DNA of 64,000 nt from Desulfitobacterium hafniense DCB-2 (GCF_000021925.1 NC_011830.1:3445001-3509000); one strand, 5' to 3'; shown: positions 1 to 8,209, counted from the stretch's first letter. Program-made: numbers and translations. Notes: generated by a model not told the origin, from the letters alone.

Positions 1-1829
1 CCCTCTTCCGCCATGTCTTGATCCACTTGTTCCAATTGACCCTCAAGACCGGCAATTCTGTCTTCAATCTGTTCATACTCCCGTTGCTCTTTATAGCTCA
101 TTTTCACCGGGCGCTCTTTTGGCTTGGCCTGATGCCCGGCAGCCTCAGCTTCACCCAGCCTCGAGTTTTGGCCGTTCAGCTTCTGCGTCTTAGAGAGGGC
201 TTCTCTTGAGGACTGCTCCTCCGCAATCCGCCTGGCCAGCTGTTCCCTATAGTCTGTATAGTTCCCAATGGCGAAATGGATTCTTCCTTGGCCCTCAAAG
301 GCCAGAATTTGATCTACCACCCTATCCAGGAAAAAGCGGTCATGGGATACCGTGATCACCACTCCGGGAAAATCCTCCAAATAATCTTCAAGAATACTAA
401 GGGTTTGAATATCCAGATCATTGGTCGGCTCATCCAGCAGCAGCACATTAGGGGAGCTCATCAAAACCTGCAGCAGATAAAGTCTCCGCTTCTCTCCTCC
501 GGAGAGCTTTTCAACGGGAGTCCATTGCTGGGCAGGAGTGAAAAGGAAGCGTTCCAGCATTTGCGAGGCCGTCAGGACCCCTCCATCAGAAGTTGGAATC
601 ACTTCCGCCACGGCTTTAATCACATCGATCACTTTAGTCTGTGGTTCAAACTCCCGGTATTCCTGAGCAAAGTACCCCAGCTTTACTGTGGGCCCCCATT
701 CGATCTCTCCGGCATCGGCTGGCATCCGCCCAGCCAAAATATTTAACAGGGTTGACTTGCCGCTGCCATTGGGGCCAATGATCCCGATTCGATCATATTT
801 AGCCAGGATGATGCTGAAATCATCAATAACCGTCCCTGAGCCGGGATATGATTTACGCAGATGAGAACACTGGATGACCTTTTTTCCCAACCGGGCTGCT
901 CCTGCAGAAACTTCCACTTTCCCGGTCTTCTCTTCAGGCTGATCAGCTTGAAGCTGTTCAAACCGATCAATGCGTGCTTTTTGCTTGGTGGTGCGTGCTT
1001 TAGCTCCCCGGCGAATCCAGGCCAGCTCATTGCGCAGGATATTTTGCCGTTTCCTTTCTGTGGCTTCCTCCTGCTCATCCCGCTCTGCCTTTAATTCTAA
1101 AAAACGGCTGTAATTACCTGGATATGCATAAAGTTTTCCCCGATCCAGTTCAAAAATTCGATTCGCCACCCGATCAAGAAAATAGCGATCATGAGTGACC
1201 ATCAAAAGAGCACCCTTAAGCTTATGCAAGTAATTCTCCAACCAATCCACCATCTCATTATCGATATGGTTGGTAGGTTCGTCCAGAATCAATACATTTG
1301 AAGGCTGAATCAGTGCACCGGCTAAAGCCACCCGTTTACGCTGTCCTCCGGACAGTGTCCCGACAGGAATATCAAACTGGGTTATCCCCAGCTTAGTGAG
1401 AACGGCTTTAGCCTCACTCTCGATTTGCCAGGCATTGTGGCTGTCCATCTTCTGGCCTAGCTGGAGCAGGGTATTTTGGTAACTTTCGCTGTTGGGATCT
1501 TGATTCAGCCGTTCCAGGGCCGTTTCATAGTCCCTAAGCAGCTTCATGAGCGGGGAATTGCCTTTAAAAACCTGCTGCAATACCGTAGCCTCGGGATCGA
1601 AGTCGGGCTCTTGGGGAAGATATTCCAACTGCAGCTCATTATTGGTCGTGATCTGCCCTTGATCCGGCTGCTCCAAGCCGGCCAGAATCTTCAGCAAGGT
1701 GGATTTCCCTGTTCCGTTGACCCCGATAATACCAATTTTTTGACCTTCCTCTATGCCTAAGGAAATATCCTGGAATAAAGGCTTAATTCCATAACTCTTG
1801 GTTAGGGACTCAGCAGTTAACAGATTCAT
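1..1829 (-). CDS. ABC-F family ATP-binding protein (Uup/YfmR-like), 3' end outside window
   Basis: The reading frame opens with ATG at 1829, stays open to the left edge (about 609 residues) and continues beyond it. It holds two complete ABC domains. The first has Walker A GVNGTGKST near residue 37, signature LSGGQRKR and Walker B LILDEPTNH. The second has Walker A GPNGSGKST, signature LSGGEKRR and LLLDEPTND. A charged linker joins them, and the C-terminal part seen here is a charged, probably coiled-coil tail. There are no membrane segments, which is the ABC-F pattern. Uup/YfmR-type members act at the ribosome in translation. The exact subfamily is inferred from the length and the C-terminal tail. 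Drug-resistance ABC-F proteins are an alternative, but nothing supports that here. Confidence 0.9.
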   Translation of the reverse strand, partial: MNLLTAESLTKSYGIKPLFQDISLGIEEGQKIGIIGVNGTGKSTLLKILAGLEQPDQGQITTNNELQLEYLPQEPDFDPEATVLQQVFKGNSPLMKLLRDYETALERLNQDPNSESYQNTLLQLGQKMDSHNAWQIESEAKAVLTKLGITQFDIPVGTLSGGQRKRVALAGALIQPSNVLILDEPTNHIDNEMVDWLENYLHKLKGALLMVTHDRYFLDRVANRIFELDRGKLYAYPGNYSRFLELKAERDEQEEATERKRQNILRNELAWIRRGAKARTTKQKARIDRFEQLQADQPEEKTGKVEVSAGAARLGKKVIQCSHLRKSYPGSGTVIDDFSIILAKYDRIGIIGPNGSGKSTLLNILAGRMPADAGEIEWGPTVKLGYFAQEYREFEPQTKVIDVIKAVAEVIPTSDGGVLTASQMLERFLFTPAQQWTPVEKLSGGEKRRLYLLQVLMSSPNVLLLDEPTNDLDIQTLSILEDYLEDFPGVVITVSHDRFFLDRVVDQILAFEGQGRIHFAIGNYTDYREQLARRIAEEQSSREALSKTQKLNGQNSRLGEAEAAGHQAKPKERPVKMSYKEQREYEQIEDRIAGLEGQLEQVDQDMAEE

Positions 1830-2090
1830 TTTGATTCCCCTTATAGTTTAATAATATAAATAGGCAGCAGATATACCGAGCCATGTTTTATACACACTAA
1901 CTTTAAGTATATCATTTCTATGAGCTCCAGTGAACTGCAAATCCATAAGCCATATTTAAACCGGATCACAGATTAATTCTATTGATGCCAGACATTGACT
2001 GAGATGTTTGAGGAATACGCGAAAAAAGCAGACCGGCTCCGTTATAGGGAGTCGATCTACTCTAACAATAATCTTTCAAACTATGATTAG

Positions 2091-2318
2091 CTATGTCGAT
2101 GTTTTCACAGCACGAGAAGAAATATATAAATCCTTGCCATCATATTTTTGCTGAATTGTCTCTACGAAATTGTCCGGTTCAATTTCTACAACCGACACTG
2201 AAATCGAGTCAGGTGGAAAATTGAGTTCCCTTACCATCAAGTCTTTCAGCTTGTTGGCAATCTCCAGCTTGGTATCACGATCCCGTCCGGGATAAAGATT
2301 AACTGCGATATGGGGCAT
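2091..2318 (-). CDS. 4-oxalocrotonate tautomerase family protein (PptA-like)
   Basis: This 75-residue protein begins Met-Pro-His-Ile. Tautomerase-superfamily enzymes use the amino-terminal proline, exposed after Met removal, as catalytic base. The length fits a single-domain tautomerase that works as a small oligomer. A strong AAGGAGG lies about 7 bases upstream of the ATG. The His at position 3 and the relatively long C-terminal part are closer to PptA/YdcE-type proteins than to classical 60-residue 4-OT. The substrate cannot be told from sequence. The gene stands alone between the ABC-F gene and the M56/BlaI pair. Confidence 0.75.
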   Translation of the reverse strand: MPHIAVNLYPGRDRDTKLEIANKLKDLMVRELNFPPDSISVSVVEIEPDNFVETIQQKYDGKDLYISSRAVKTST

Positions 2319-2378
2319 AATACATCCTCCTTTTTAAGTTACGGTAGTTAATGAAAACAACATTTGCACCTTTCTCAA

Positions 2379-4622
2379 TTAAGGCATCACGACAAATCCG
2401 GTGGGGATGGGTCGTTCGCCAAAAATATTGCTGACCTTATTCAATACCTTGCCATCATAAACCATCTCCACCATGGAGCCGCCACTCAGATTAACCGCTT
2501 CTACGGCACCATACTCTAAAAAGAGATTCTCCATATCTTTTAGGGTTGCCCCGATACTCCAATCAGGATCACGTCCATCGATCACCATAAAAATAAGGGT
2601 CCCATCTGCACGCTGGCCGATTCCGGCACGAGGGGCAATCCCCCAGCCGCCGTCCCCGGGGACGGCAGGCTTCCCCTCCCTGACTAAGGTCGTCCCATTA
2701 TCAGCTAAAGGTGGGGAAAATCCTACCCCTTCCTGAATATTCTTTTCTTTAATCTCCTGAACATTCATAGGTCCAGTAATTAGTTTACCTTCGGCATCAA
2801 GACCAATGAACTCGACTGCTTGATCCCCGGCATTATTGTAAACGACTTCCCCGTTCTGCACCGTAATGCCGTCGGGAAAGACTTCATTACCCTCCTCAAG
2901 GGAAAGGTAAATCCCGCCGGCATTGATGCCGGCGATGGCACCTGAACGGCTTACCATATCCGTGAGTTTTTCTTCAACTGTGCCGATTTCCTCAGTAACG
3001 GCTAATGTAACCCGCTTAGGATCGCTGATGAGCATGACTTTTCCTTTGATATTAAAACCGTGGAGATTCTGGCTTTCGATATCTTTAATGACAATTCCGG
3101 AGCTATCATAAACAAGGGTTCCTCCTTCAATATGCGTTCTGACCTGAGTTGCCGCCCCGGAGGCAAAGGAAAAACCCATCAGCTCCTGCAACTTTTCAGG
3201 GCTTTCGGCATAATTTCTGACATCCTCACCAACCGTATAATCCGCCCATTCACGACCATTGATAAAGCCTACTTCACGCTGGCCATCAGTTAATGTAGCG
3301 CGAATACCTCCGGCATTATCAACCAGGGCCAGCAGGATCAGGGCATTTTGGCGAAAAGGATTGTCTTGTCTGGCTTCTTCCGTATCATACTGCTTAAGTA
3401 CCTCGGAAGAAACTGAGTAAACAAGTTCAATGTCGTAAGGCTGCTCACCGGTGTGCAGCTTAAAGTGATCGTACTGCACACCCTCCGGTACAGGCAACAA
3501 ACCAATCAGTCGGCCAACAGCGGAATTATCACCCACATAGTTTGTACGCTCTCTCCAGAGGGCTTCGGCAGGGCTCAGTTCCCCGGTTGCAGCTTCACTA
3601 TGAGCTCCGCCAAAGGTACCCGCTATAGCGACAGCGGCAATCAGCAGCACCGCAACTACGGTGATCCCCAGCATGCGCGGTTGCTGGGCGATCCGTTTGA
3701 TGCGCTCGGTTATTTCTCCCTTACCTCCTGTCATGGTGGTGGCACAGTAGAACAGATCCGCAGGCTTTGGCGATGCAGTCATCATCTCGATGAGAGTTTT
3801 GCCGTAAGCCATGCGGTTTTTTTCACCCAGTACACGAAGGGTTCCCTCATCACAGGCCAGCTCGCTGTCTTGGCGGGATAGCACCACAGCAAGCCACACT
3901 AATGGATTGAACCAATGAATACAAAGACATAAAACGCGCACAAGAGACCAAATGTGGTCACCATGTCGGTAATGAGTCAACTCATGGGCAATCACATGGG
4001 TTATTCTCTGTTCATCGGCGAGACTGGGAGGTGTCAGGTAGATAGAAGGTTTCCACAATCCGTACAAACAGGGAGACGGCAAATCCTCGGTGACATAGAC
4101 AGCCAGCGGGCAAGAGGCATTATGTACTCGCTGCCGGCTTCGTCTGAGCTTTCGGCTCAGGCGAACATTGGCCATGACAAAAACCCCGCCGCTGGCCAAA
4201 ATTCCGCCCAACCAGAGATAAGTTGCCATCGCTCCGTAGTCTGTCTTATGAGCTGCAGCATTGGTGACGGTATTGTTATTTTGAGCTGTCTGAATTCCGA
4301 TTGGCTCTATTCCCTTCACAGGATTAACTGGATTAATTGGATTGGCAGGATCAGCTGGAACAGCTGGATTAGATGAAGTAGCTAGAGTAGCTGGGTTAGG
4401 TATGGTAGTCGGAACAACAGTAACAAAGCCACCGGGCTGTTTGGGCAAAGCGTTCAGCACACTGATGGGGCTTTCAAACAAGGAAAAGGGCAGAAGCAGC
4501 CGGATCGCCACAAGCAGCCACAGCGCATATTGCAGCCGGGAGGAAATCCGGCCACGCAGCAGCTGCCGCAGAGCGACAACAATAAGTATCAGAACGGAAG
4601 AGGTCATCACTGTTTCAATCAT
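2379..4622 (-). CDS. M56 (BlaR1-type) membrane metallopeptidase fused to DUF4825-like and phosphodiester-glycosidase-like (NAGPA) domains
   Basis: This 747-residue protein has three parts. Residues 1-330 look like an M56/BlaR1 sensor: an N-terminal membrane helix, a second near 135-152, the zinc motif HELTH at 213-217 with EL.CDE downstream, and a membrane segment near 325-340. Residues about 350-490 resemble the DUF4825 region of M56 proteins (YVGDNSAVG followed by a PYDIELVYSV stretch). The C-terminal 250 residues (AGINAGGIY near the start, DGITVQNG, VIDGRDPDWS, NLSGGSM) match the NAGPA/DUF2233 phosphodiester glycosidase family. A low-complexity Asn-Pro-rich linker of short repeats occupies about 76-105. 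It overlaps the upstream blaI gene by 8 bases, so the two are co-transcribed as a sensor/protease and repressor. The extracellular ligand is unknown. A wall or glycan-related signal is a guess from the NAGPA domain. Confidence 0.8.
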   Translation of the reverse strand: MIETVMTSSVLILIVVALRQLLRGRISSRLQYALWLLVAIRLLLPFSLFESPISVLNALPKQPGGFVTVVPTTIPNPATLATSSNPAVPADPANPINPVNPVKGIEPIGIQTAQNNNTVTNAAAHKTDYGAMATYLWLGGILASGGVFVMANVRLSRKLRRSRQRVHNASCPLAVYVTEDLPSPCLYGLWKPSIYLTPPSLADEQRITHVIAHELTHYRHGDHIWSLVRVLCLCIHWFNPLVWLAVVLSRQDSELACDEGTLRVLGEKNRMAYGKTLIEMMTASPKPADLFYCATTMTGGKGEITERIKRIAQQPRMLGITVVAVLLIAAVAIAGTFGGAHSEAATGELSPAEALWRERTNYVGDNSAVGRLIGLLPVPEGVQYDHFKLHTGEQPYDIELVYSVSSEVLKQYDTEEARQDNPFRQNALILLALVDNAGGIRATLTDGQREVGFINGREWADYTVGEDVRNYAESPEKLQELMGFSFASGAATQVRTHIEGGTLVYDSSGIVIKDIESQNLHGFNIKGKVMLISDPKRVTLAVTEEIGTVEEKLTDMVSRSGAIAGINAGGIYLSLEEGNEVFPDGITVQNGEVVYNNAGDQAVEFIGLDAEGKLITGPMNVQEIKEKNIQEGVGFSPPLADNGTTLVREGKPAVPGDGGWGIAPRAGIGQRADGTLIFMVIDGRDPDWSIGATLKDMENLFLEYGAVEAVNLSGGSMVEMVYDGKVLNKVSNIFGERPIPTGFVVMP

Positions 4623-5001
4623 TTTTATCCTCCGCCCCCTGCAAAATGGCGTACAGCTCGTTGATCTCCTCTTTGGAAAGCTGCTTTTTCCGTACTAAGG
4701 TGCTCATCATCATGCTTGCCGAGCCTGCAAAGGCCCGTTCAAGCAAGGAACGTGCCTCAGCCACCGCAACATCATCCCGTGCCACATTGGGGTAATATTG
4801 CTTGGCCCGCCCTACCACTTCAAAGCGAATAACACCTTTTTCAGTCATGCGTTCCAGCATGGTCTGCACTGTACTGCGACTCCAGCCCGGATCATCCTTT
4901 AATTCATGGCAGAGCTGCACATAGGTGCGGGGTGCCAGCTCCCACAGTTTCTCCATGATATACCACTCACTTTTGCCAAGGGCATTATTTGCCGTTACCA
5001 T
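4615..5001 (-). CDS. BlaI/MecI/CopY family transcriptional repressor
   Basis: The 128-residue protein (from ATG at 5001) has the BlaI/MecI winged-helix layout: LGKSEWYIMEKLWEL at the start, then the recognition region (WSRSTVQTMLERM) and a C-terminal dimerisation part. An ATG 24 bases further upstream is possible. The 5001 start is preferred because GGGAGG lies at the right distance before it and the longer version would place the ribosome binding site inside the coding region. It overlaps the M56 sensor protease gene by 8 bases, the usual repressor-sensor pairing in which protease signalling relieves repression. Two operator-like dyads lie in its own promoter, which predicts autoregulation. 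Confidence 0.9.
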   Translation of the reverse strand: MVTANNALGKSEWYIMEKLWELAPRTYVQLCHELKDDPGWSRSTVQTMLERMTEKGVIRFEVVGRAKQYYPNVARDDVAVAEARSLLERAFAGSASMMMSTLVRKKQLSKEEINELYAILQGAEDKND

Positions 5002-5023
5002 TACGACCCTCCCCTCCCATTGC

Positions 5024-5077
5024 ACGACTTATGTCGTTCATTAAAAATACTATAGCCTTTCACACGACACATGTCAA
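5024..5077 (-). promoter_or_regulatory. Sigma-A promoter with two BlaI-type operator dyads
   Basis: On the minus strand there is TTGACA at 5077-5072, a 17-base spacer and TATAGT at 5054-5049. One dyad (GACA-N2-TGTC, 5066-5075) overlaps the -35 box. A second (ACGACTTATGTCGT on the plus strand, 5024-5037) lies near the expected transcription start. The dyad centres are exactly 40 bp apart, about four helical turns. BlaI/MecI operators are similar short dyads, so self-repression is inferred. Confidence 0.7.
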
Positions 5078-5135
5078 GCAATCAAAGCAAAAATACCCTC
5101 CAAGCAATTCTCTTTATATTTTTCTGTTTTAGGGT

Positions 5136-5265
5136 TATAATAGGAATAGCAAAAGCGGCGATGGATTAACATCTCAGCCGGTATGCCAGCTTAGTCCGCA
5201 GATGCGGTCATATGGGATTGACCTAAAAAATAGCCTTTGTCCTTGCCAGGGGGGCTATTTTTAGT
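5136..5265 (+). ncRNA. Candidate structured small RNA or riboswitch-like leader, family not recognised
   Basis: A -10 box TATAAT at 5136-5141 (with a weak TTTATA at -35, 17-base spacing) starts an approximately 118-nt transcript with no open frame. Several helices can be drawn: CGGCGAUG pairing with CAUCUCAGCCG (5157-5182 region), GUCCGC/GCGGUC just after, and GGUCA/UGACC as an alternative partner of the same GGUC. It ends in a terminator hairpin. The competing GGUC pairing is compatible with a switch, but I do not recognise the family and the next gene (pepT) lies 300 bp downstream. It could equally be a free-standing sRNA. Confidence 0.45.
5226..5264 (+). terminator. Rho-independent terminator of the candidate RNA
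   Basis: AAAAATAGCC (5226-5235) pairs with GGCTATTTTT (5253-5262), so the 3' arm itself supplies the T-run. Confidence 0.7.
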
Positions 5266-5355
5266 TATCTTAACGACTGGCTTAGGTATTTCAAGGACAA
5301 ATGTTTAATGCTCATCTGCTTGTCAGCCAATACCAAGGTATGGCAAGTGAGTTTA

Positions 5356-5417
5356 AAAATTCGCTGATTTTGACTTTTACTAAGCTAGCTGACTCGATTT
5401 CAAAACCGGCGAATTTT
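5356..5417. repeat. Long near-perfect inverted repeat upstream of pepT
   Basis: The 17-base arm 5356-5372 pairs with 5401-5417 with only two non-identical positions and a 28-base loop. A smaller hairpin (CTTG.../GGTATGGCAAG) lies just before it at about 5319-5347. There is no T-run, so this is not a simple terminator. The stretch 5265-5571 holds no gene that I can see. The arms could be mRNA leader structure for pepT or a small palindromic repeat. Confidence 0.5.
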
Positions 5418-5571
5418 CATCTTCAACCCTACAATCCCTGAACGTCAAGGGGTATCACCCTCCGGCATGGTCTTGGAAAGTCTTAGTCCAAAAAGCTAAT
5501 ATATAACCATTAAACCCAGGCTAACTAATTTCTATATTTAGTTCCCTATTAACGAATGAGGAGGCTTAATC

Positions 5572-6804
5572 ATGTCCAGTGTCATCGAACGTTTTCTCAG
5601 ATATGCGGCCATCGACACCCAATCCAATGAAGAGTCCCAAACCACCCCCAGCACCGGGAAGCAGCTGAACTTAGCCCGGCTTCTTGAACAAGAACTTAAA
5701 GAGCTTGGCTTGCAGGATGCGCGCATCCAGGAGGGCTATGTTTATGGAACCTTGCCTGCCAACTCTACCAAGGCGATCCCCGCCATCGGCTTTATCGCCC
5801 ATATGGATACCAGTCCTGATTTTTCAGGGACCGATGTCAAAGCACAGTTAGTTGAGAATTATGACGGCCAGGACATCCTTCTTAACCCGGAACACAATCT
5901 GGTCCTCTCCCCTGCAGACTTCCCGGAATTGCTGGATTACATAGGAAAAACCCTGATCACTACTGATGGTACCACCCTCTTGGGAGCGGATGATAAGGCC
6001 GGCATCGCCGAGATCATGACAGCAATCGCCTATCTGACTGCACACCCGGAGATTGAGCATGGAACCATCTGTGTGGCCTTTACCCCTGATGAAGAGATCG
6101 GCCGGGGTGCCGACCAATTTGATGTGGCCGGTTTTGGAGCAGATTTTGCCTATACCGTGGACGGCGGGTCCATTGGCGAGCTGGAATACGAGAACTTCAA
6201 TGCCGCCAAAGCTATCGTGAAAGTAAAAGGAAGAAATGTTCACCCCGGCAATGCCAAGAACAAAATGATTAATTCCATTCTTTTAGCCAATGAATATATC
6301 GTCAAACTCCCTCCTCAGGAAACACCAGCCACCACCGAGGGTTATGAGGGCTTTTATCATCTCAATGATATCCGGGGAGATGTGGAAGAAACCACCCTTT
6401 ACTACATTATCCGGGATTTTGCTGAAGACTCTTTTGCCAAGCGTAAGGAGACCATGCTCAATTTAGCGGAAGAGTGCAACAAAAAATACGGATCGGGACA
6501 TTTTCATGTCGAGATCACCGATCAATACAAAAACATGAAAGAAAAAATTCAGCCGGTGATGCATATTGTGGATAAAGCCCAAAAGGCCATGGAGACGGTG
6601 GGGGTTAAACCTCTGATCAAGCCCATCCGCGGGGGCACCGACGGCTCACGCTTATCCTTTATGGGCCTGCCCACCCCTAATCTATTCACCGGCGGGCATA
6701 ATTACCACGGCCGCTATGAATTTATTCCCACCTTCGCCATGGAAAAATCCGTGGAAGTTATCCTCAAGATTATTGAACTCTATGCCGAAGAGCATTCGAA
6801 TTAA
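5572..6804 (+). CDS. pepT: Peptidase T (tripeptide aminopeptidase, M20B)
   Basis: This 410-residue cytosolic zinc aminopeptidase removes the N-terminal residue from tripeptides. The M20 metal-binding pattern is complete: GFIAHMDTSPD near residue 77, LGADDKAGIAEI, the catalytic-pair glutamates in PDEEIGRG, YTVDGG, the loop GGTDGSRLS, and TGGHNYHGRYEF near the C-terminus. The length is that of the family (about 405-410). GAGGAGG lies 7 bases before the ATG. It appears monocistronic, with a structured 5' region upstream and a bidirectional terminator 20 bases after the stop. Confidence 0.97.
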   Translation: MSSVIERFLRYAAIDTQSNEESQTTPSTGKQLNLARLLEQELKELGLQDARIQEGYVYGTLPANSTKAIPAIGFIAHMDTSPDFSGTDVKAQLVENYDGQDILLNPEHNLVLSPADFPELLDYIGKTLITTDGTTLLGADDKAGIAEIMTAIAYLTAHPEIEHGTICVAFTPDEEIGRGADQFDVAGFGADFAYTVDGGSIGELEYENFNAAKAIVKVKGRNVHPGNAKNKMINSILLANEYIVKLPPQETPATTEGYEGFYHLNDIRGDVEETTLYYIIRDFAEDSFAKRKETMLNLAEECNKKYGSGHFHVEITDQYKNMKEKIQPVMHIVDKAQKAMETVGVKPLIKPIRGGTDGSRLSFMGLPTPNLFTGGHNYHGRYEFIPTFAMEKSVEVILKIIELYAEEHSN

Positions 6805-6823
6805 AGGGCCCTTCTTACAATAT

Positions 6824-6866
6824 AAAACCGCGTGAAATCATCGTTGATCTCACGCGGTTTTTTCAA
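6824..6866. terminator. Bidirectional terminator after pepT
   Basis: AAAACCGCGTGA pairs with TCACGCGGTTTT and is followed by a T-run on the plus strand and preceded by an A-run. It separates pepT from the convergent gene at 6939-7724. Confidence 0.9.
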
Positions 6867-6938
6867 CTCATGGTTTTCTCAGGTTTTCCATTCACCTGAT
6901 GAAAACTCTAAAAACACTTCTATATCTAAAAAGCACTT

Positions 6939-7724
6939 CTATATCTGTGGAAATAAGAGTTCGACGATTTGAATGAATTCTTCCAGCTTGCCGCAATCAT
7001 TGACCAAATACACCGGAAGCCCGATAAAGCGAAAGGGTAAGTTCTTATGGACAAAATCATAAAGAGAGGGCACCTCGTGCGCGCTTCTCTGGCCTTTAAG
7101 CTGGTTTTCCAGAAGACCGTAGAGTTCCCGATAATGCACAGGGTTCAGATTGTGGGCTTGAATATACCCTTCCCGCTGCCGTGCATACACGGATTGAATA
7201 TAGTCCTTCTGCTTATCGGTCCAGTAGGGGTGCGCCTTTAAGACAAAGGCGTTGGCCAGGGTTTCTTCAAGACAATCCTGAGTGCCCCAGGTCTGACTAT
7301 AGATCTTTCTTTTATAAGCTGGGTAAAGACCCTCATTATTCCTTCCCACATCATCCAGCAAAATACAGTAGCGCTCAATGAGATAATGGAAAGACACATG
7401 AGTGAGAACAGAATCCAAAGCCAGGGTATGTGCCTCTCTTAAGGTCATCAAGGTCTGTCTGAGAATACTTAAGAGATACATCCCGAACATTTCCGCATAA
7501 AGATAGAGACCGAAATTCTCCGAATTAAAATGATAAGGCCGGTAGGTTCCCACCATATCAAAATTCTCACAGCGTCTTTCATTAAAGTAAAGCTCATACT
7601 CCCGCAAATTCAATTTGAGCTGATTGAAGGAACTTGAGTTATAGGAAATCGCTTTGCCTTTCGCCAGATATAAATCCAAGCCCTGGATGATCGGGTAGAC
7701 TTCTTCTCTTACATACTCCCCCAC
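6939..7724 (-). CDS. Conserved-looking protein of unknown function
   Basis: The 261-residue product has no signal peptide or obvious membrane segment and is rich in aromatic residues. It starts with GTG preceded by GAGGTG. I do not recognise the family. In the middle it has THVSFHYLIERYC (about residues 108-120) followed some 40 residues later by CLEETLANAF. This resembles a zinc-peptidase layout (HExxH plus a downstream EE-A-NA helix), but the expected catalytic glutamate position is Val (HVSFH). If related, it would be a degenerate, non-catalytic member. That reading is speculative. The gene is transcribed alone and converges on pepT. Confidence 0.65.
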   Translation of the reverse strand: MGEYVREEVYPIIQGLDLYLAKGKAISYNSSSFNQLKLNLREYELYFNERRCENFDMVGTYRPYHFNSENFGLYLYAEMFGMYLLSILRQTLMTLREAHTLALDSVLTHVSFHYLIERYCILLDDVGRNNEGLYPAYKRKIYSQTWGTQDCLEETLANAFVLKAHPYWTDKQKDYIQSVYARQREGYIQAHNLNPVHYRELYGLLENQLKGQRSAHEVPSLYDFVHKNLPFRFIGLPVYLVNDCGKLEEFIQIVELLFPQI

Positions 7725-7880
7725 TGTGCCACCTCATTTCTATGGGCAATTCGTGTTGCGAGCCTGTCTCCCTAAATCCATATGACTCACTCTTCCCTTT
7801 TAGCACCAGTGGTTAAGAAGTATGTTAAATATCGCCTCTTTTCGGGCATAAGAAAAAGCACCCCGGTGAGAGTGCTTGTA

Positions 7881-7889
7881 TGTTATAAT
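7881..7889 (+). promoter_or_regulatory. Extended -10 promoter of the toxin mRNA
   Basis: TGTTATAAT fits the extended -10 consensus (TGnTATAAT). No good -35 is seen. It lies about 62 bases upstream of the toxin start codon, leaving a leader that can pair with the mRNA 3' end. Confidence 0.5.
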
Positions 7890-7950
7890 TAATTTTGCAA
7901 CAGAAAGGGCTTGCAGAGCGGTCGGCATTCCTCCGAAGGGAGGTGATGCC

Positions 7951-8034
7951 ATGGAAGTATATGAAGCTTTAACACTAATGATCTCCTTTGGAGCATTAGT
8001 TGCTTTATTACTTACCTCCGATAGACGGAAATAG
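7951..8034 (+). CDS. Putative holin-like type I toxin, 27 residues
   Basis: The short frame reads MEVYEALTLMISFGALVALL, then LTSDRRK. This is the pattern of the Firmicute putative holin-like toxin family: a short hydrophilic start, one membrane helix and a basic tail. GGAGGTG lies just before the ATG. The 5' leader and the region after the stop contain complementary blocks: GGCATTCCT at 7925-7933 with AGGAATGCC at 8048-8056, plus GCAGAG/CTCTGC and GCGGTC/GACCGC. The mRNA ends can therefore pair and hide the ribosome site, as in other type I toxin mRNAs. A membrane-acting peptide controlled by the antisense RNA on the other strand is inferred. Confidence 0.75.
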   Translation: MEVYEALTLMISFGALVALLLTSDRRK

Positions 8035-8137
8035 ACCGCCTCTGCTCAAGGAATGCCGGTCTATTTTCCGATTTCCAAAGCCGACCGCACTTCAAGCGGC
8101 TGTTGCTAGGGGTCATGTTAGCGCATGACTCCTCTTT
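8020..8137 (-). ncRNA. Candidate antisense antitoxin RNA overlapping the toxin mRNA 3' end
   Basis: A minus-strand extended -10 promoter (TGGTATACT, TATACT at 8149-8144) would start an RNA near 8137. The hairpin AAATAGACCG/CGGTCTATTT (8066-8029 read on the minus strand) would end it just inside the toxin stop region. The about 115-nt RNA would be fully complementary to the toxin mRNA 3' end, the arrangement of TxpA/RatA-type systems. Its existence is inferred from promoter and hairpin only. Confidence 0.5.
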
Positions 8138-8143
8138 AATTTT
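8108..8143 (+). terminator. Terminator of the toxin mRNA
   Basis: AGGGGTCATG and CATGACTCCT form a stem with a six-base loop, followed by CTTTAATTTT. On the opposite strand the same hairpin lies at the 5' end of the candidate antitoxin RNA. Confidence 0.65.
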
Positions 8144-8209
8144 AGTATACCACATATTGAGCAAAAACATCACTATTTGCTGCTATTTTTCATCACTCAA
8201 TGGTGCAGC

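Noticed and set aside
743..1078. 111-residue frame on the minus strand inside the ABC-F gene
   Set aside because: It is another frame of the same strand as the ABC-F ATPase, which is continuous through the region with intact motifs.
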